DNA of 42,608 bases, taken from contig NZ_MQUQ01000016.1 of assembly GCF_001953865.1 (NCBI RefSeq), forward strand, positions 1-42,608, read 5' to 3'. The number at the start of each line of letters is the position of its first letter. Position 1 is the first letter of the stretch. The notes under the pieces were generated by a model, which saw only the letters and a program-made list of their open reading frames with translations, made no database searches and was not told where the DNA came from. Shown piece after piece: positions 1 through 9,031 of the stretch. The DNA is from Amycolatopsis coloradensis (lineage in GTDB: Bacteria; Actinomycetota; Actinomycetes; Mycobacteriales; Pseudonocardiaceae). The translations under genes were made by a program, and so were the position numbers.

Positions 1-103
1 ACAGCGGCACCCCTCACACAACCTTCACGGAATCACTCATCTAGAGGACGAAAAGGAAGAATTTTCTGGGATTAACCGACGAACAGCTGGTGCCGGTCGT
101 GAT

Positions 104-1582
104 CTACTGGCCGGATTCGCCCTTCCACCTGGCGAGGCGACCGGCCCGGTCGACGGCCCGCAGGCGTCGTTCGGCCGCGTCGCGCGCGTCGGAGGTGGTC
201 ACGACGAGTAACTGATCACGCTCCTGGAGCCGGGTGTTCTTGTTGGGCGTGAAGCCGGTGCCGTCGCGAACGAGCAGGCTGATCGTCGCCCCCACCGGAA
301 GCCGCAGTTCGGCCAGGTAGACGCCGTGCATCTTCGACCCGGAGTTGATCCGGACCTGGAGGAGTTCGGCCCCCATCTCGTCGAGCGGCGCGGAGTCGAC
401 GTCGATCTCGTGCGCTTCGTCGTGCCGGGCGAGCCCGAGCACTTTCGCGAGCGGGGTCAGCGTCGCCCCCTGAAGCAGGGTCAGCACGATGACCAGCACG
501 AACACCGCGTCGACCAGCTCCTGTGCGCCGGGTAACCCGGACGACAGCGGGATCAGCGCGAGCACGATCGGGACCGCCCCGCGCAACCCCGCCCACGACA
601 GGAACACCTGTTCTCGCCAGGGGATCTTGAACGGCAGCGCCGACAGCACCACCGACAACGGCCGGGCGAGCAGCAGCACGACCGCGCCCGCGACCAGGCC
701 CTGGACCAGGCTTTCGAAGATCCTGCTCGGCGAGGCGAACAGGCCGAGCAGCACGAACAGCCCGATCTGCGCGAGCCAGCCGAGCCCTTCGGCGAAGGAC
801 AGCGTGTCCGACCGGTGCGGCAGCTTCGAATTCCCCAGTACCAGAGCGGCGACGTAGGTCGCGAGCAGGCCCGACGCGTGAGCCAGCTGCCCGCTCGAGT
901 ACGCCACGACGCAGACCGCGACCGTGGCCAGCGGATACAGACCGGTGGCGGGAAGCGCCGCCCGGCGCAGTGCGAACGCCCCGCCCCAGCCGAAGGCCAG
1001 GCCGATCATCAGCCCGGCGGCGAGTTCGTAGACCACCAGCAGCGGCAGCGACCAGTCGATGGTCGTGCCCTCGGCGAGGACGACGACGGCGATGTAGGCC
1101 GGGGCGTCGTTGATCCCCGACTCGATCTCCAGCGCACCGACGAGCCGCTTCCCGACCCCCGCCGATCTCAGCACCGAGAAGACCGCGGCGGCGTCGGTCG
1201 ACGCGAGCACCGCGCCCCACAGCAACGCCATCCGCCAGTCAAGGCCCAGCAACCAGTGCAGTGCCGCGCCGGTGACCGCGACACTCACCGCGACGGCCAC
1301 TGTGGACAGTGCGATTCCGATGCCCAGCGAGGGTTTCACGGCCGTCCACCGGGTGGTGAGGCCACCTTCGGACAGGATCATCACCAGCGCGGCGAGGCCG
1401 AGCGACTGGGTGAGTCCGGGGTTGTCGTACTGGATGCCGAACCCGGCCTCGCCGAGCAGGACCCCCATCCCCAGGTAGAGCAGCAGCGAGGGAAGGCCGA
1501 CCCGGATCGACACCCGGACGGCGATCACGGCGACGAGGAGGACCGCGCCACCGGTGCCCAGGATGAGCGGGAGCTGCTCCAT
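104..1582 (-). CDS. K+/H+ antiporter, CPA1/NhaP2 (CvrA) type
   Basis: Integral membrane cation/proton antiporter, 492 aa. About the first 390 residues are hydrophobic, alternating membrane segments of the Na+/H+ exchanger fold, with an acidic stretch typical of the ion site (ALLWGAVLASTDAAAVFSVL, near residues 120-140). A soluble TrkA-C-like domain follows (about 405-470, LLQVRINSGSKMHGVYLAEL then QLLVVTTSDA). NhaP2-type proteins use such a domain to gate transport by ligand, and they usually export K+ (sometimes Na+) in exchange for protons at the plasma membrane. The length fits the family. It starts at an ATG and sits alone, on the same strand as the following regulator but 111 bp away from it. 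K+ rather than Na+ specificity is inferred from the fused TrkA-C domain. Confidence 0.88.
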   Translation of the reverse strand: MEQLPLILGTGGAVLLVAVIAVRVSIRVGLPSLLLYLGMGVLLGEAGFGIQYDNPGLTQSLGLAALVMILSEGGLTTRWTAVKPSLGIGIALSTVAVAVSVAVTGAALHWLLGLDWRMALLWGAVLASTDAAAVFSVLRSAGVGKRLVGALEIESGINDAPAYIAVVVLAEGTTIDWSLPLLVVYELAAGLMIGLAFGWGGAFALRRAALPATGLYPLATVAVCVVAYSSGQLAHASGLLATYVAALVLGNSKLPHRSDTLSFAEGLGWLAQIGLFVLLGLFASPSRIFESLVQGLVAGAVVLLLARPLSVVLSALPFKIPWREQVFLSWAGLRGAVPIVLALIPLSSGLPGAQELVDAVFVLVIVLTLLQGATLTPLAKVLGLARHDEAHEIDVDSAPLDEMGAELLQVRINSGSKMHGVYLAELRLPVGATISLLVRDGTGFTPNKNTRLQERDQLLVVTTSDARDAAERRLRAVDRAGRLARWKGESGQ

Positions 1583-1693
1583 GTCGCCTCCCGTCCGGCC
1601 GCCGTGAGGCCTTCAGAATAGTGAGGCGGTGTTCGTCACTCGTCCGTGTACCGGTCGAAAACCATCCGGATAGCCTGTGTTACAGACTGTCCT

Positions 1694-2377
1694 TTACGGA
1701 CTGCGCAGGGCCACCAGGTCGACGCCGAGTTCCGCGAAGGGTTTCTCCGCCGCGGACAGGACTTTCACCGCGCGATTGCCCTCACGCGACAACCAGCCGG
1801 CACTCACTCCGTGAGACAGTAACGCCGCGGGGACGCGGCCCGCCAAATGATCACGCCGGACTGTCCAATCCAGACAGTCCCGCAGCATCGGACGGCGGCT
1901 GTCGGCGATCTCCACCCCGAGCGTGCCGAGTACCTCACGTCCGCGGCCGGTCAGCGTCAGGCCGTCGGCCTCGTCGATCAGTCCGGCGGAGAGCATCCCG
2001 TCCCGCAGCGCGACCCCGACCGTCCCGGCGAGGTGGTCGTAGCAGGTCCGCGCGAACTCGAGCCGCTTCACCCGGACCGACGACCGCAATCCCTTCACCG
2101 GGCGGTGTTCGGCGTGCTGCGCCAGATGCTCGATCAGCTCCGCCACCCGGGGATCGGCGATCCGGACGTAGCTGTGCCGCCCCTGTTTGACCCGGACGAC
2201 GAACCCGGCCCCGGTCAGCTTCGTCACGTGCTCGCTCGCCGTCGACGCGGCCACGTCGGCCGCTCCGGCCAGCTCGGTCACCGTCCAGGCACGCCCGTCG
2301 AGCAGCGCGAGACACATCGACGCGCGGCTCGGATCGGCGAGCACGGCCGCGACCTCGGCCAAGGCGATCGTTTCCAT
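1694..2377 (-). CDS. ArsR-family winged-helix transcriptional regulator
   Basis: DNA-binding regulator of 227 aa. Residues 1-85 form an ArsR/SmtB-like winged helix: ALAEVAAVLADPSRASMCLA, then a recognition helix around DVAASTASEHVTKLTGAGFV, then a wing with GRHSYVRIAD. The C-terminal 130 residues are an extension seen in larger ArsR-like proteins (CYDHLAGTVGVALRDGML). No CxC-type metal site of the ArsR/CadC kind is visible, so metal sensing is not supported. Members of this group often regulate an adjacent gene. The nearest candidates are the antiporter downstream and the penicillin-binding protein upstream, but no operator was identified. Target and effector are unknown. Confidence 0.8.
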   Translation of the reverse strand: METIALAEVAAVLADPSRASMCLALLDGRAWTVTELAGAADVAASTASEHVTKLTGAGFVVRVKQGRHSYVRIADPRVAELIEHLAQHAEHRPVKGLRSSVRVKRLEFARTCYDHLAGTVGVALRDGMLSAGLIDEADGLTLTGRGREVLGTLGVEIADSRRPMLRDCLDWTVRRDHLAGRVPAALLSHGVSAGWLSREGNRAVKVLSAAEKPFAELGVDLVALRSP

Positions 2378-2420
2378 GCGTTCACCGTAGAAGACCCACG
2401 GTTCGGCGCGGACCGAAAGA

Positions 2421-4025
2421 TCAGCCTGCCAGGAACTTCGCCGCCAGCCGGACCGCGGGTTCGGAGTCGTTGGAGCCTTCGAGCATGACAGCGAAGGCGA
2501 CGTCTCCCCGGTAGCCGACGAACCAGCCGTTGGCGCCGGCGCCCGAGCCGAACTGCGCGGTCCCGGTCTTGCCGAAGACGTTCCCGCTGCCCTTCAACGC
2601 CTTCGCGGTCCCGGTCGTGCAGACCTCGCGCATCATCGCCCGGACCTGGTTCAGCACTCCGGCGGGCGGGGCCTGGTAGCCGGCGTTGACGGTGGTCTCC
2701 AGCCCCTGCCACAGCTTCGGCACCACCGGTTTCCCCGTCGCGACCGTGGCCGCCATGAGCGCCGCGCCCAATGGGCTGACCTGCACTTTCCCCTGTCCGA
2801 TCCCGGCCTCGACCTGCTCGTCGGCACTGCTGGACGGCTCGACCTTCCCGGTCTCGGTGTCCAGCCCCGGGATCCCGAAGTCGGCGTTGAGACCGAGCTG
2901 GCTCGCGGCCTTCGCGAGGCCGTCCGGCGGCAGTTGCCCGGCGAGTCGGCCGAAGGTCGTGTTGCACGACGCGGCGAACGCCGTCTTCAGCGAGACGGTC
3001 CCCAGGTCGAACCCGTTTTCGTTCTTGAGGGTGCGGGTCCGGATCTGCTCGCTGCCCGGGCAGGCCACCGGCGAATCCGCGGAGACGCCACCCTGGTGCA
3101 GCGCCGCGGTCGCCGTGGCGATCTTGAACGCCGAACCCGGCGCGTACAGACCGCTGAGCGCCTTCGGCTGACTGCCCGCCGCCGCGTTCTGGGCGACCGC
3201 CAGCAGGTCGCCGCTGGTCTTCATCGCGACGATGATCGCCGAGCCCTGGAAGCCGTCGACGGCTTTCTGCGCCGCGCTCTGGGACGCCACGCTCAAGGTC
3301 GAGACCAGCGGTTGGCCGGACTCCGCGGCCTGCCCGAAGAGCGTTTCGACCGGCTTGCCGGAAGCGTCGACACGCGACACGGAGACGTTGGCCGGGGTCC
3401 CGCTGCCGCCGTTCCGCTCGGACGCGACCTTGGACAGCGCCCCTTGGAGGATCGGCGCGACGCCCGCCGCGTCGCCGCCGACGAGGGCCTTGCCGTCCCG
3501 GTCGGCCACGACCGGCTTGGCCGAAACGGGCGCGACGGAGAGCCGCTGACCGGCTTCGAGTTTCGGGTGGATCACCGACATCGCCCAGCGGACCACCCAT
3601 TTCCCGGCGTTGCGGACCAGGTCCAGCTTGCCTTCGTACTTCCAGACACTGTTGCCCGCCAAGGTCCAGGAGGCGTGGAAAGTGGCCGACGTGGTGGTCG
3701 CGTCGCCCGGCGTCGTCGGGACCTCGCCAAGAGACGTCCGCACCGACGCCCCGTGAAGCGCGCCGCGCGCCCCCGACAGGGCGGTCGTGGCCGCCGCCGG
3801 GTCATCGACCGGCGCGGTGGTCAGGTCACCCGTGTCGAACAGCCGCAAGAACCGGGTGGCGACCTGAGCCGGGCTCTCCTGCGCGGCCGCGGTGGACCCT
3901 CCAGGGCCGCCTGCGGCGGCGGGCGCCTGATCCTCCTTGACCAGCAGCACCACCGCGGCCACCACGATGGCGACGACCGCCAGCGCGGCGCCGAGCAGAA
4001 TCCCTCTTTTCCGGGCAGGACTCAT
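2421..4025 (-). CDS. Class B penicillin-binding protein with NTF2-like (MecA_N) domain
   Basis: Peptidoglycan DD-transpeptidase that cross-links stem peptides outside the cell membrane, 534 aa. A cytoplasmic RKR and one membrane anchor (residues about 8-30) are followed by an NTF2-like MecA_N domain (about 45-165, QVATRFLRLFDTGDL to KWVVRWAMSVIHP) and a dimerisation region. The C-terminal transpeptidase domain has all three signatures: S298-A-F-K, S353-C-N and K486-T-G. The N-terminus has no lipobox, so a membrane-anchored form is more likely than a lipoprotein. The gene reads alone, with its promoter presumably between 4026 and the palindrome at 4185-4225. MecA_N-containing PBPs include low-affinity beta-lactam-resistant enzymes, but resistance cannot be read from this sequence. 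Confidence 0.9.
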   Translation of the reverse strand: MSPARKRGILLGAALAVVAIVVAAVVLLVKEDQAPAAAGGPGGSTAAAQESPAQVATRFLRLFDTGDLTTAPVDDPAAATTALSGARGALHGASVRTSLGEVPTTPGDATTTSATFHASWTLAGNSVWKYEGKLDLVRNAGKWVVRWAMSVIHPKLEAGQRLSVAPVSAKPVVADRDGKALVGGDAAGVAPILQGALSKVASERNGGSGTPANVSVSRVDASGKPVETLFGQAAESGQPLVSTLSVASQSAAQKAVDGFQGSAIIVAMKTSGDLLAVAQNAAAGSQPKALSGLYAPGSAFKIATATAALHQGGVSADSPVACPGSEQIRTRTLKNENGFDLGTVSLKTAFAASCNTTFGRLAGQLPPDGLAKAASQLGLNADFGIPGLDTETGKVEPSSSADEQVEAGIGQGKVQVSPLGAALMAATVATGKPVVPKLWQGLETTVNAGYQAPPAGVLNQVRAMMREVCTTGTAKALKGSGNVFGKTGTAQFGSGAGANGWFVGYRGDVAFAVMLEGSNDSEPAVRLAAKFLAG

Positions 4026-4184
4026 GGACTCGCTCTCCCCCAGTGCGGCACGCCCCTCGCGCGCCCCCGGGCGTCAGCCTGCCGAGTTCCCCCGCGCGAG
4101 GCGCGCTTCGGACAGGAAAGCGGCTATACCGAATCCGTTTCGTGATCCCGGTGGTCCAGACCGCGTCCGTGCCTGAAGGACGCG

Positions 4185-4225
4185 AAAGGCCCCTTCATTG
4201 CGAATTTCGCAATGAAGGGGCCTTT
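4185..4225. terminator. Perfect 20-bp-arm palindrome after ileS
   Basis: Arms of 20 bp with a one-base centre, starting AAAGGCCCCTTC and ending with its exact complement. It lies 18 bp past the ileS stop codon and is probably its intrinsic terminator. The arm contains a smaller palindrome (AAGGCCCCTT). It belongs to the group of related elements at 24793, 30875 and 42541. Confidence 0.75.
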
Positions 4226-4242
4226 CAGGTCACTTTCGAGAG

Positions 4243-7200
4243 TCAGGCTCTGGCGACCGCCACGGTCACCTTGGTGCCCTCCCCGACCGCCCCGGCCGAG
4301 CCGTCGGCGACGGCACCGTAGGCCACCGAAGTCGCCAGCGTCTCCGACGCGATGAACTCCTCGTGCGTGGTCGCGGCCGTGACCACGTCCTCCGGCGCGT
4401 CGACGGTGAGGGCGATCCGGTCGGCGACGTCGAGACCCGCGTCCCGGCGGGCCTGCTGGACGACCCGGACCAGGTCGCGGGCCAGGCCCTCGGCCGCCAG
4501 TTCGTCGGTGACCTCGGTGTCGATCAGCACCAGACCCGCCCCGCCGGGCAGTTCCGCGGCCGCGCCGCCGCCCTTGGCGACCAGGCGCCGGTCGTACTCA
4601 CCCTCGACGAGTTCGATTCCGGCGGCCACGACGGCTCCGCTCTCCGACGTCGTCCACTCGCCCGCCTTGACGGCCTTGATCACCGTCTGGACGTCCTTGC
4701 CCAGCCGCGGCCCGGCGGCGCGGGCGTTGACCGCGACCTCGAAACCGCCGTGCGCGGCGACGTCCGTGGTCAGCTCGACGGACTTGACGTTGACCTCGTC
4801 ACGCAGGATGTCGGTGAACTCGCGCAGCGAATCCGCCTCGTCCGCGGCGACGACCAGTTTGGCCAGCGGCAGCCGGACCCGCAGCTTGTTCGACTTCCGC
4901 AGCGAAAGCGCCGAAGAAGCCACCTGGCGCACCCGGTCCATCGCCGTCACCAACGCCGCGTCGGCGGGCAGGTCGAGCGAGTTCGGCCAGTCGGTCAGGT
5001 GGACCGAACGGCCACCGGTCAGCCCACGCCAGACGACCTCGGCGGTCAGCGGCAGCAGCGGCGCCACCACCCGCGACGTCACCTCCAACACGGTGTGCAG
5101 GGTGTCGATCGCGTCCTGCTCGCCCGCCCAGAACCGGTCGCGCGACCGGCGCACGTACCAGTTCGTCAGTACTTCGAGGAAGTCGCGGACGGTCGAACAG
5201 GCACCGGCGACGTCGTAGGTGTCGAGCGCGTGCTCGACGTCGGTCACCAGTTCGTGCGTCTTCGCCAGCACGTAGCGGTCGAGGACGTGCTTGGAATCCG
5301 TACGCCACTGGCCCTCGACGCCCTCGGCGTTCGCGTAGAGCGCGAGGAAGTAGTACGAGTTCCACAGCGGCAGCACGGCTTGGCGGACGGCGTCGCGGAT
5401 GCCCTTGTCGGTGACGATCAGGTTCCCGCCGCGCAGGATCGGGCTCGCCATCAGGTACCAGCGCATCGCGTCGGAGCCGTCGCGGTCGAAGACCTCGTTG
5501 ACGTCCGGGTAGTTGCGCAGCGACTTGGACATCTTCTGGCCGTCCGAGCCGAGCACGATCCCGTGGGAGATGCAGGTGCGGAACGCCGGCCGGTCGAACA
5601 GCGCGGTCGCCAGCACGTGCAGCAGGTAGAACCAGCCGCGGGTCTGCCCGATGTACTCGACGATGAAGTCGCCCGGGTAGTGGTGCTCGAACCACTCGCT
5701 GTTCTCGAACGGGTAGTGCACCTGCGCGTACGGCATCGAGCCCGAGTCGAACCAGACGTCGAACACGTCCTCGATCCGGCGCATGGTGGACTTCCCGGTC
5801 GGGTCGTCCGGGTTGGGCCGGGTCAGCTCGTCGATGAACGGCCGGTGCAGATCCTCCAGCCGCACGCCGAAGTCGCGCTCGAGGTCGTCGAGCGAGCCGT
5901 AGACGTCCGTGCGCGGGTACGCCGGGTCGTCCGACTGCCACACCGGGATCGGCGTGCCCCAGTAGCGGTTACGGGAGATCGACCAGTCTCGCGCGTTTTC
6001 CAGCCACTTGCCGAACTGGCCGTCCTTGACGTTCTCCGGGTACCAGGTGATCTGCTGGTTCAGCTCGATCATCCGGTCCTTGAACTCGGTCACCGCGACG
6101 AACCACGACGAGACGGCGCGGTAGATCAGCGGGTTCCGGCAGCGCCAGCAATGCGGGTACGGGTGTTCGTAGGTCTCGTGGCGCAGCAGCACCGCGCCCT
6201 GGCGACCGGCGGAACCGGTGCCGTTCTTGAGATCCTTGATGATGTTCGGGTTCGCGTCGAACACCTGCTGGCCCGCGTAGTCCGGCACGGTGGCGTCGAA
6301 CTTGCCCTGCGCGTCGACCGGCGTGACCGGGACGATCCCGACGGCGTCGGTGACGACCTTGTCCTCTTCACCGTAGGCGGGCGCGATGTGCACGACACCG
6401 GTGCCGTCTTCGGTGGTGACGTAGTCCGCGGACAACACGCGGTGCGCGTTCTCGTGCCCGGCGAAGTACGGGAACGGTGGGGCGTAACGGGTTCCAAGTA
6501 GCTCGGTCCCGGTGTAGTGCCCGACGACAGTCGGCTCTTCGCCGAGTTCGCGGACGTACGACGCGACGCGTGCTTCGGCGAGCAGGAACCGCTTGCCGTC
6601 CTGTTCCGCCGACTCCACCACGACGTACCGGACGTCCGGGTGCACCGCGGTCGCGAGGTTGGACGGCAGCGTCCACGGCGTCGTCGTCCAGATCAGCAGA
6701 TAGGTGCCGTCGAGTTCGTTGTCGTTGCCCTCCAAGCGGAAACCGACCGTGACGGCCGGGTCCTGGCGGCTGGCGTAGACCTCGTCGTCCATCCGCAGCT
6801 CGTGGTTGGACAGCGGGGTCTCGTCGCGCCAGCAGTAGGGCAGGACGCGGTAGCCCTCGTAGACGAGACCCTTGTCCCACAGCTGTTTGAACGCCCACAG
6901 CACCGACTCCATGTACGTGACATCGAGCGTCTTGTAGTCGTTGTCGAAGTCGACCCAGCGGGCCTGGCGGGTGACGTAGTCCTGCCATTCGCCGGTGTAG
7001 CGCAGCACGGACTCGCGGCACGCGTCGTTGAAGACGTCGATGCCCATGGCGTCGATCTCGGCCTTCTCGGTGATCCCGAGCTGGCGCATGGCCTCGAGTT
7101 CGGCGGGCAGGCCGTGGGTGTCCCAGCCGAAGCGGCGGTCGACGCGCTTGCCCTTCATGGTCTGGTAACGCGGCACCAGGTCCTTCACGTACCCGGTGAG

Positions 7201-7413
7201 AAGGTGACCGTAATGCGGGAGACCGTTGGCGAACGGCGGGCCGTCGTAGAAGACGTACTCGTTCGAACCGTTGCTCCCGGCTTCGCGGGCGTCGATCGAG
7301 GCCTGGAACGTCCGATCGGATTCCCAGTACGCGAGGACGCGCTTTTCCGACTCGGGAAACGAAGGCTGGGACGGGACGCCGGCCTCGCCGTCCATCTGTG
7401 CCTTGGGATACAT
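4243..7413 (-). CDS. ileS: Isoleucyl-tRNA synthetase
   Basis: Charges tRNA-Ile with isoleucine in the cytoplasm; class I synthetase of 1056 aa. It has a HIGH-type signature at residues 66-70 (PHYGH), a KMSKS loop at 627-631, an inserted editing domain between them (LLIWTTTPWTLPSNLATAVHP), and a C-terminal anticodon-binding region. Its length and sequence match the eukaryote-like type 2 IleRS of actinobacteria. The reading frame is open a further 44 codons upstream to 7545, but that stretch is the T-box leader. The ATG at 7413 is chosen because AGGAG lies seven bases before it and homologues begin near it. Expression is predicted to depend on uncharged tRNA-Ile through the T-box. Confidence 0.97.
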   Translation of the reverse strand: MYPKAQMDGEAGVPSQPSFPESEKRVLAYWESDRTFQASIDAREAGSNGSNEYVFYDGPPFANGLPHYGHLLTGYVKDLVPRYQTMKGKRVDRRFGWDTHGLPAELEAMRQLGITEKAEIDAMGIDVFNDACRESVLRYTGEWQDYVTRQARWVDFDNDYKTLDVTYMESVLWAFKQLWDKGLVYEGYRVLPYCWRDETPLSNHELRMDDEVYASRQDPAVTVGFRLEGNDNELDGTYLLIWTTTPWTLPSNLATAVHPDVRYVVVESAEQDGKRFLLAEARVASYVRELGEEPTVVGHYTGTELLGTRYAPPFPYFAGHENAHRVLSADYVTTEDGTGVVHIAPAYGEEDKVVTDAVGIVPVTPVDAQGKFDATVPDYAGQQVFDANPNIIKDLKNGTGSAGRQGAVLLRHETYEHPYPHCWRCRNPLIYRAVSSWFVAVTEFKDRMIELNQQITWYPENVKDGQFGKWLENARDWSISRNRYWGTPIPVWQSDDPAYPRTDVYGSLDDLERDFGVRLEDLHRPFIDELTRPNPDDPTGKSTMRRIEDVFDVWFDSGSMPYAQVHYPFENSEWFEHHYPGDFIVEYIGQTRGWFYLLHVLATALFDRPAFRTCISHGIVLGSDGQKMSKSLRNYPDVNEVFDRDGSDAMRWYLMASPILRGGNLIVTDKGIRDAVRQAVLPLWNSYYFLALYANAEGVEGQWRTDSKHVLDRYVLAKTHELVTDVEHALDTYDVAGACSTVRDFLEVLTNWYVRRSRDRFWAGEQDAIDTLHTVLEVTSRVVAPLLPLTAEVVWRGLTGGRSVHLTDWPNSLDLPADAALVTAMDRVRQVASSALSLRKSNKLRVRLPLAKLVVAADEADSLREFTDILRDEVNVKSVELTTDVAAHGGFEVAVNARAAGPRLGKDVQTVIKAVKAGEWTTSESGAVVAAGIELVEGEYDRRLVAKGGGAAAELPGGAGLVLIDTEVTDELAAEGLARDLVRVVQQARRDAGLDVADRIALTVDAPEDVVTAATTHEEFIASETLATSVAYGAVADGSAGAVGEGTKVTVAVARA

Positions 7414-7420
7414 CTTCGGT

Positions 7421-7660
7421 GCTCCTCGCGGTTCGTCTCGCTCGTACGGGCTCTCACCCACACGGGGACGAGACGGCCGTTTCCGGCGCGTTCCGCGGTA
7501 CCACCCCGCTTGCCCGGCCGGTGGTGTTCCGGCTGGGCCGCTCATTCGACGGCTGTGACGGGCCGTACCCGTCCGGTTCTACTGGGGGCTCGTCCGCCGA
7601 GGACGCGGGCCCTGTTCTTCCGGAGGCTCCCCGGTGATGGCCGGATCGGTGCCAGTGGAA
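7421..7660 (-). promoter_or_regulatory. ileS T-box riboswitch, ultrashort stem I, AUC specifier
   Basis: The transcript reads CCATCACCGGGGAGCC, then CCGGAAGAAC, the signature of the ultrashort stem I found upstream of actinobacterial ileS. The AUC isoleucine specifier is at 7638-7636. About 135 nt downstream is the T-box core GGTGGTACCGCGG (around 7493-7505), whose TGG pairs with the free ACCA end of tRNA. No U-tract terminator lies before ileS, and the Shine-Dalgarno AGGAG at about 7421-7425 lies just beyond the T-box core. This fits the translational mechanism known for this class: uncharged tRNA-Ile frees the ribosome binding site. Confidence 0.93.
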
Positions 7661-7750
7661 TCAAGGATAGCGCGCGGGTGCAACCGGGTTGTCGAGGTGG
7701 GGTGCGGAATCCAGGCGACGGCTCGCCTGGACCACGTCCATACTGCCGCC

Positions 7751-8240
7751 ATGACGGACCGGCTGGCCGAGCAATCGTCGAAGTTCACCGCACTGCTCGG
7801 CGAACGTATCGAGATGTGGGCGGGCGTCGAGATGGCACTGCGGGAGACCGTGGCGGGAAACGGCCGACCCGGACGTCCCGTGCCTTCAGCTGTTCGAGGC
7901 GCAGGCACGGCTGGGCGCTGGCACCGCACTGCGTCTCGGTACTTACCAGGACAACGATGTGTTCGGTCTCTACTGCGACCGGGAGAGCAAGTTCCGTGAC
8001 GCGGAGAGTTGGGACGGGATCCTCCGCTGGAGGTCACTTCCCGAGTTGCCGACCGGCCCGGTCGAGCGGGTGACCGTGTTTTCGTCGGCACACGGCCGCT
8101 GGTCCTGCTCGCGGGCGAACTGGAGGAGCAGCCCACGGGCGAGTTGATATTCCAGCGGATCGACGAGTCCGTCCTTGCCTTTCTTGATCCTGTCGCAGCC
8201 GATCAGCTCCCTGGAACACATCGAGGGCAGGATGCGTCGA
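7751..8240 (+). pseudogene. Frameshifted gene of unknown family
   Basis: Three protein-like segments follow each other in two frames. From the ATG at 7751: MTDRLAEQSSKFTALLGERI to about 7850. Then in the +1 frame: VPCLQLFEAQARLGAGTALR, TYQDNDVFGLYCDRESKFRD and LPELPTGPVERV to about 8075. Then back in the first frame: RVFVGTRPLVLLAGELEEQP and FQRIDESVLAFLDPVAADQL. The codon bias and continuous sense suggest one former protein of roughly 160 aa with two compensating indels. I do not recognise the family. The 3' end is unclear. The following 130 bp up to the IS remnant hold nothing I can assign. Confidence 0.55.
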
Positions 8241-8368
8241 ATACGCCAGCGTGTAGGGCGTTATACAGTCAGGCGGGAGACGGTCGCGGCGCTCGGGTGC
8301 GCAGACGGAACTCGCCCTCAGGTCTCGCCCATGGTTCTTTGCCTTCGGTCCATAGTGGATCCCGCTAA

Positions 8369-9008
8369 GAGTGTGTCTCACTAGATGTTGGATGAGGCGT
8401 GGTGCATGATCTTGGGTCGTGGATGATCTGTCGCGGCGGTTGGTTCCGGATGAGTAGTGGGTGCTGGCAGCGCCACTGATTCCAGAGCATGGGGTTCGCC
8501 CGCAGGGCGGCGGACCGGCTCGGGTGGACGATCGTGCGGTGTTCACCGCGATCGTCTTCGTGTTGACCAGCGGGTGCGCGTGGCGGTATCTGCCACCGTC
8601 GTTCGGGGTCACCGGCCCGACCGGGCAGGACTTCCTCTCGCGGTGGCGGTGTCCGCGGCCAACACCAACGATTCCTATGCCCTCAAGCCTCTCGTAATGG
8701 CCATCCCGGCGATCAGATCCCGACGCGGACCGCGTCGCCGCAAATTCGGGAAGCTGCACGCCGATAAGGCATACGACCACGCCGACCTGCGACAATGGAT
8801 CCACGATCAGGGCATCAAAGTTCGCATAGCTCGCAAAGGCATCGAGACCAGCACGAAGCTCGGCAAACACCGCTGGGTCATCGAACGATCCATCGCCTGG
8901 TTCTTCGGCTACCACCGGCTCACTACCCGATACGACGCCACGCCAACCACTTTCTGCGCATTCCTCACACTCACCTGCTTCAAAAAGATCACCTACTGAG
9001 ACACTCTC
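8369..9008 (+). mobile_element. IS5-family insertion sequence remnant
   Basis: A 640-bp element bounded by 12-bp terminal inverted repeats that match at 11 positions: GAGTGTGTCTCA at 8369-8380 and TGAGACACTCTC at 8997-9008. The right repeat contains the transposase stop codon. Intact members of this group are, as I recall, roughly 850-900 bp, so about a quarter has been lost internally. No clear target-site duplication could be seen. The element cannot move by itself because its transposase is broken. Confidence 0.82.
8419..8999 (+). pseudogene. IS5-family transposase, disrupted
   Basis: DDE transposase remnant. The GTG at 8419 opens a typical N-terminus (VDDLSRRLVPDE) that hits an in-frame TAG at 8455, then continues with APLIPEHGVRPQGGGPARVD and VFVLTSGCAWRYLPPSFGVT. 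Near 8618 the frame breaks and roughly 70-110 residues are missing, including the first catalytic Asp region. The C-terminal half resumes one frame over with RAGLPLAVAVSAANTNDSYA, LHADKAYDHADLRQWIHD (second Asp) and HRWVIERSIAWFFGYHRLT (Glu), ending at 8999. The nonsense codon and the frameshifting deletion make it non-functional. Confidence 0.88.
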
Positions 9009-9031
9009 GAAGGAGCGTCGCTGCCATCGGC

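Noticed and set aside
1..103. Possible gene or promoter before the antiporter gene end
   Set aside because: No coding frame, hairpin or clear promoter could be supported in this short stretch.
4363..6501. 712-codon plus-strand open frame opposite ileS
   Set aside because: Antisense shadow of ileS, with repetitive Arg/Val/Asp composition and no recognisable family.
7414..7545. Longer ileS start at 7545
   Set aside because: These 44 codons are the T-box core and ribosome-site region; the encoded Arg/Pro-rich stretch is not IleRS-like.
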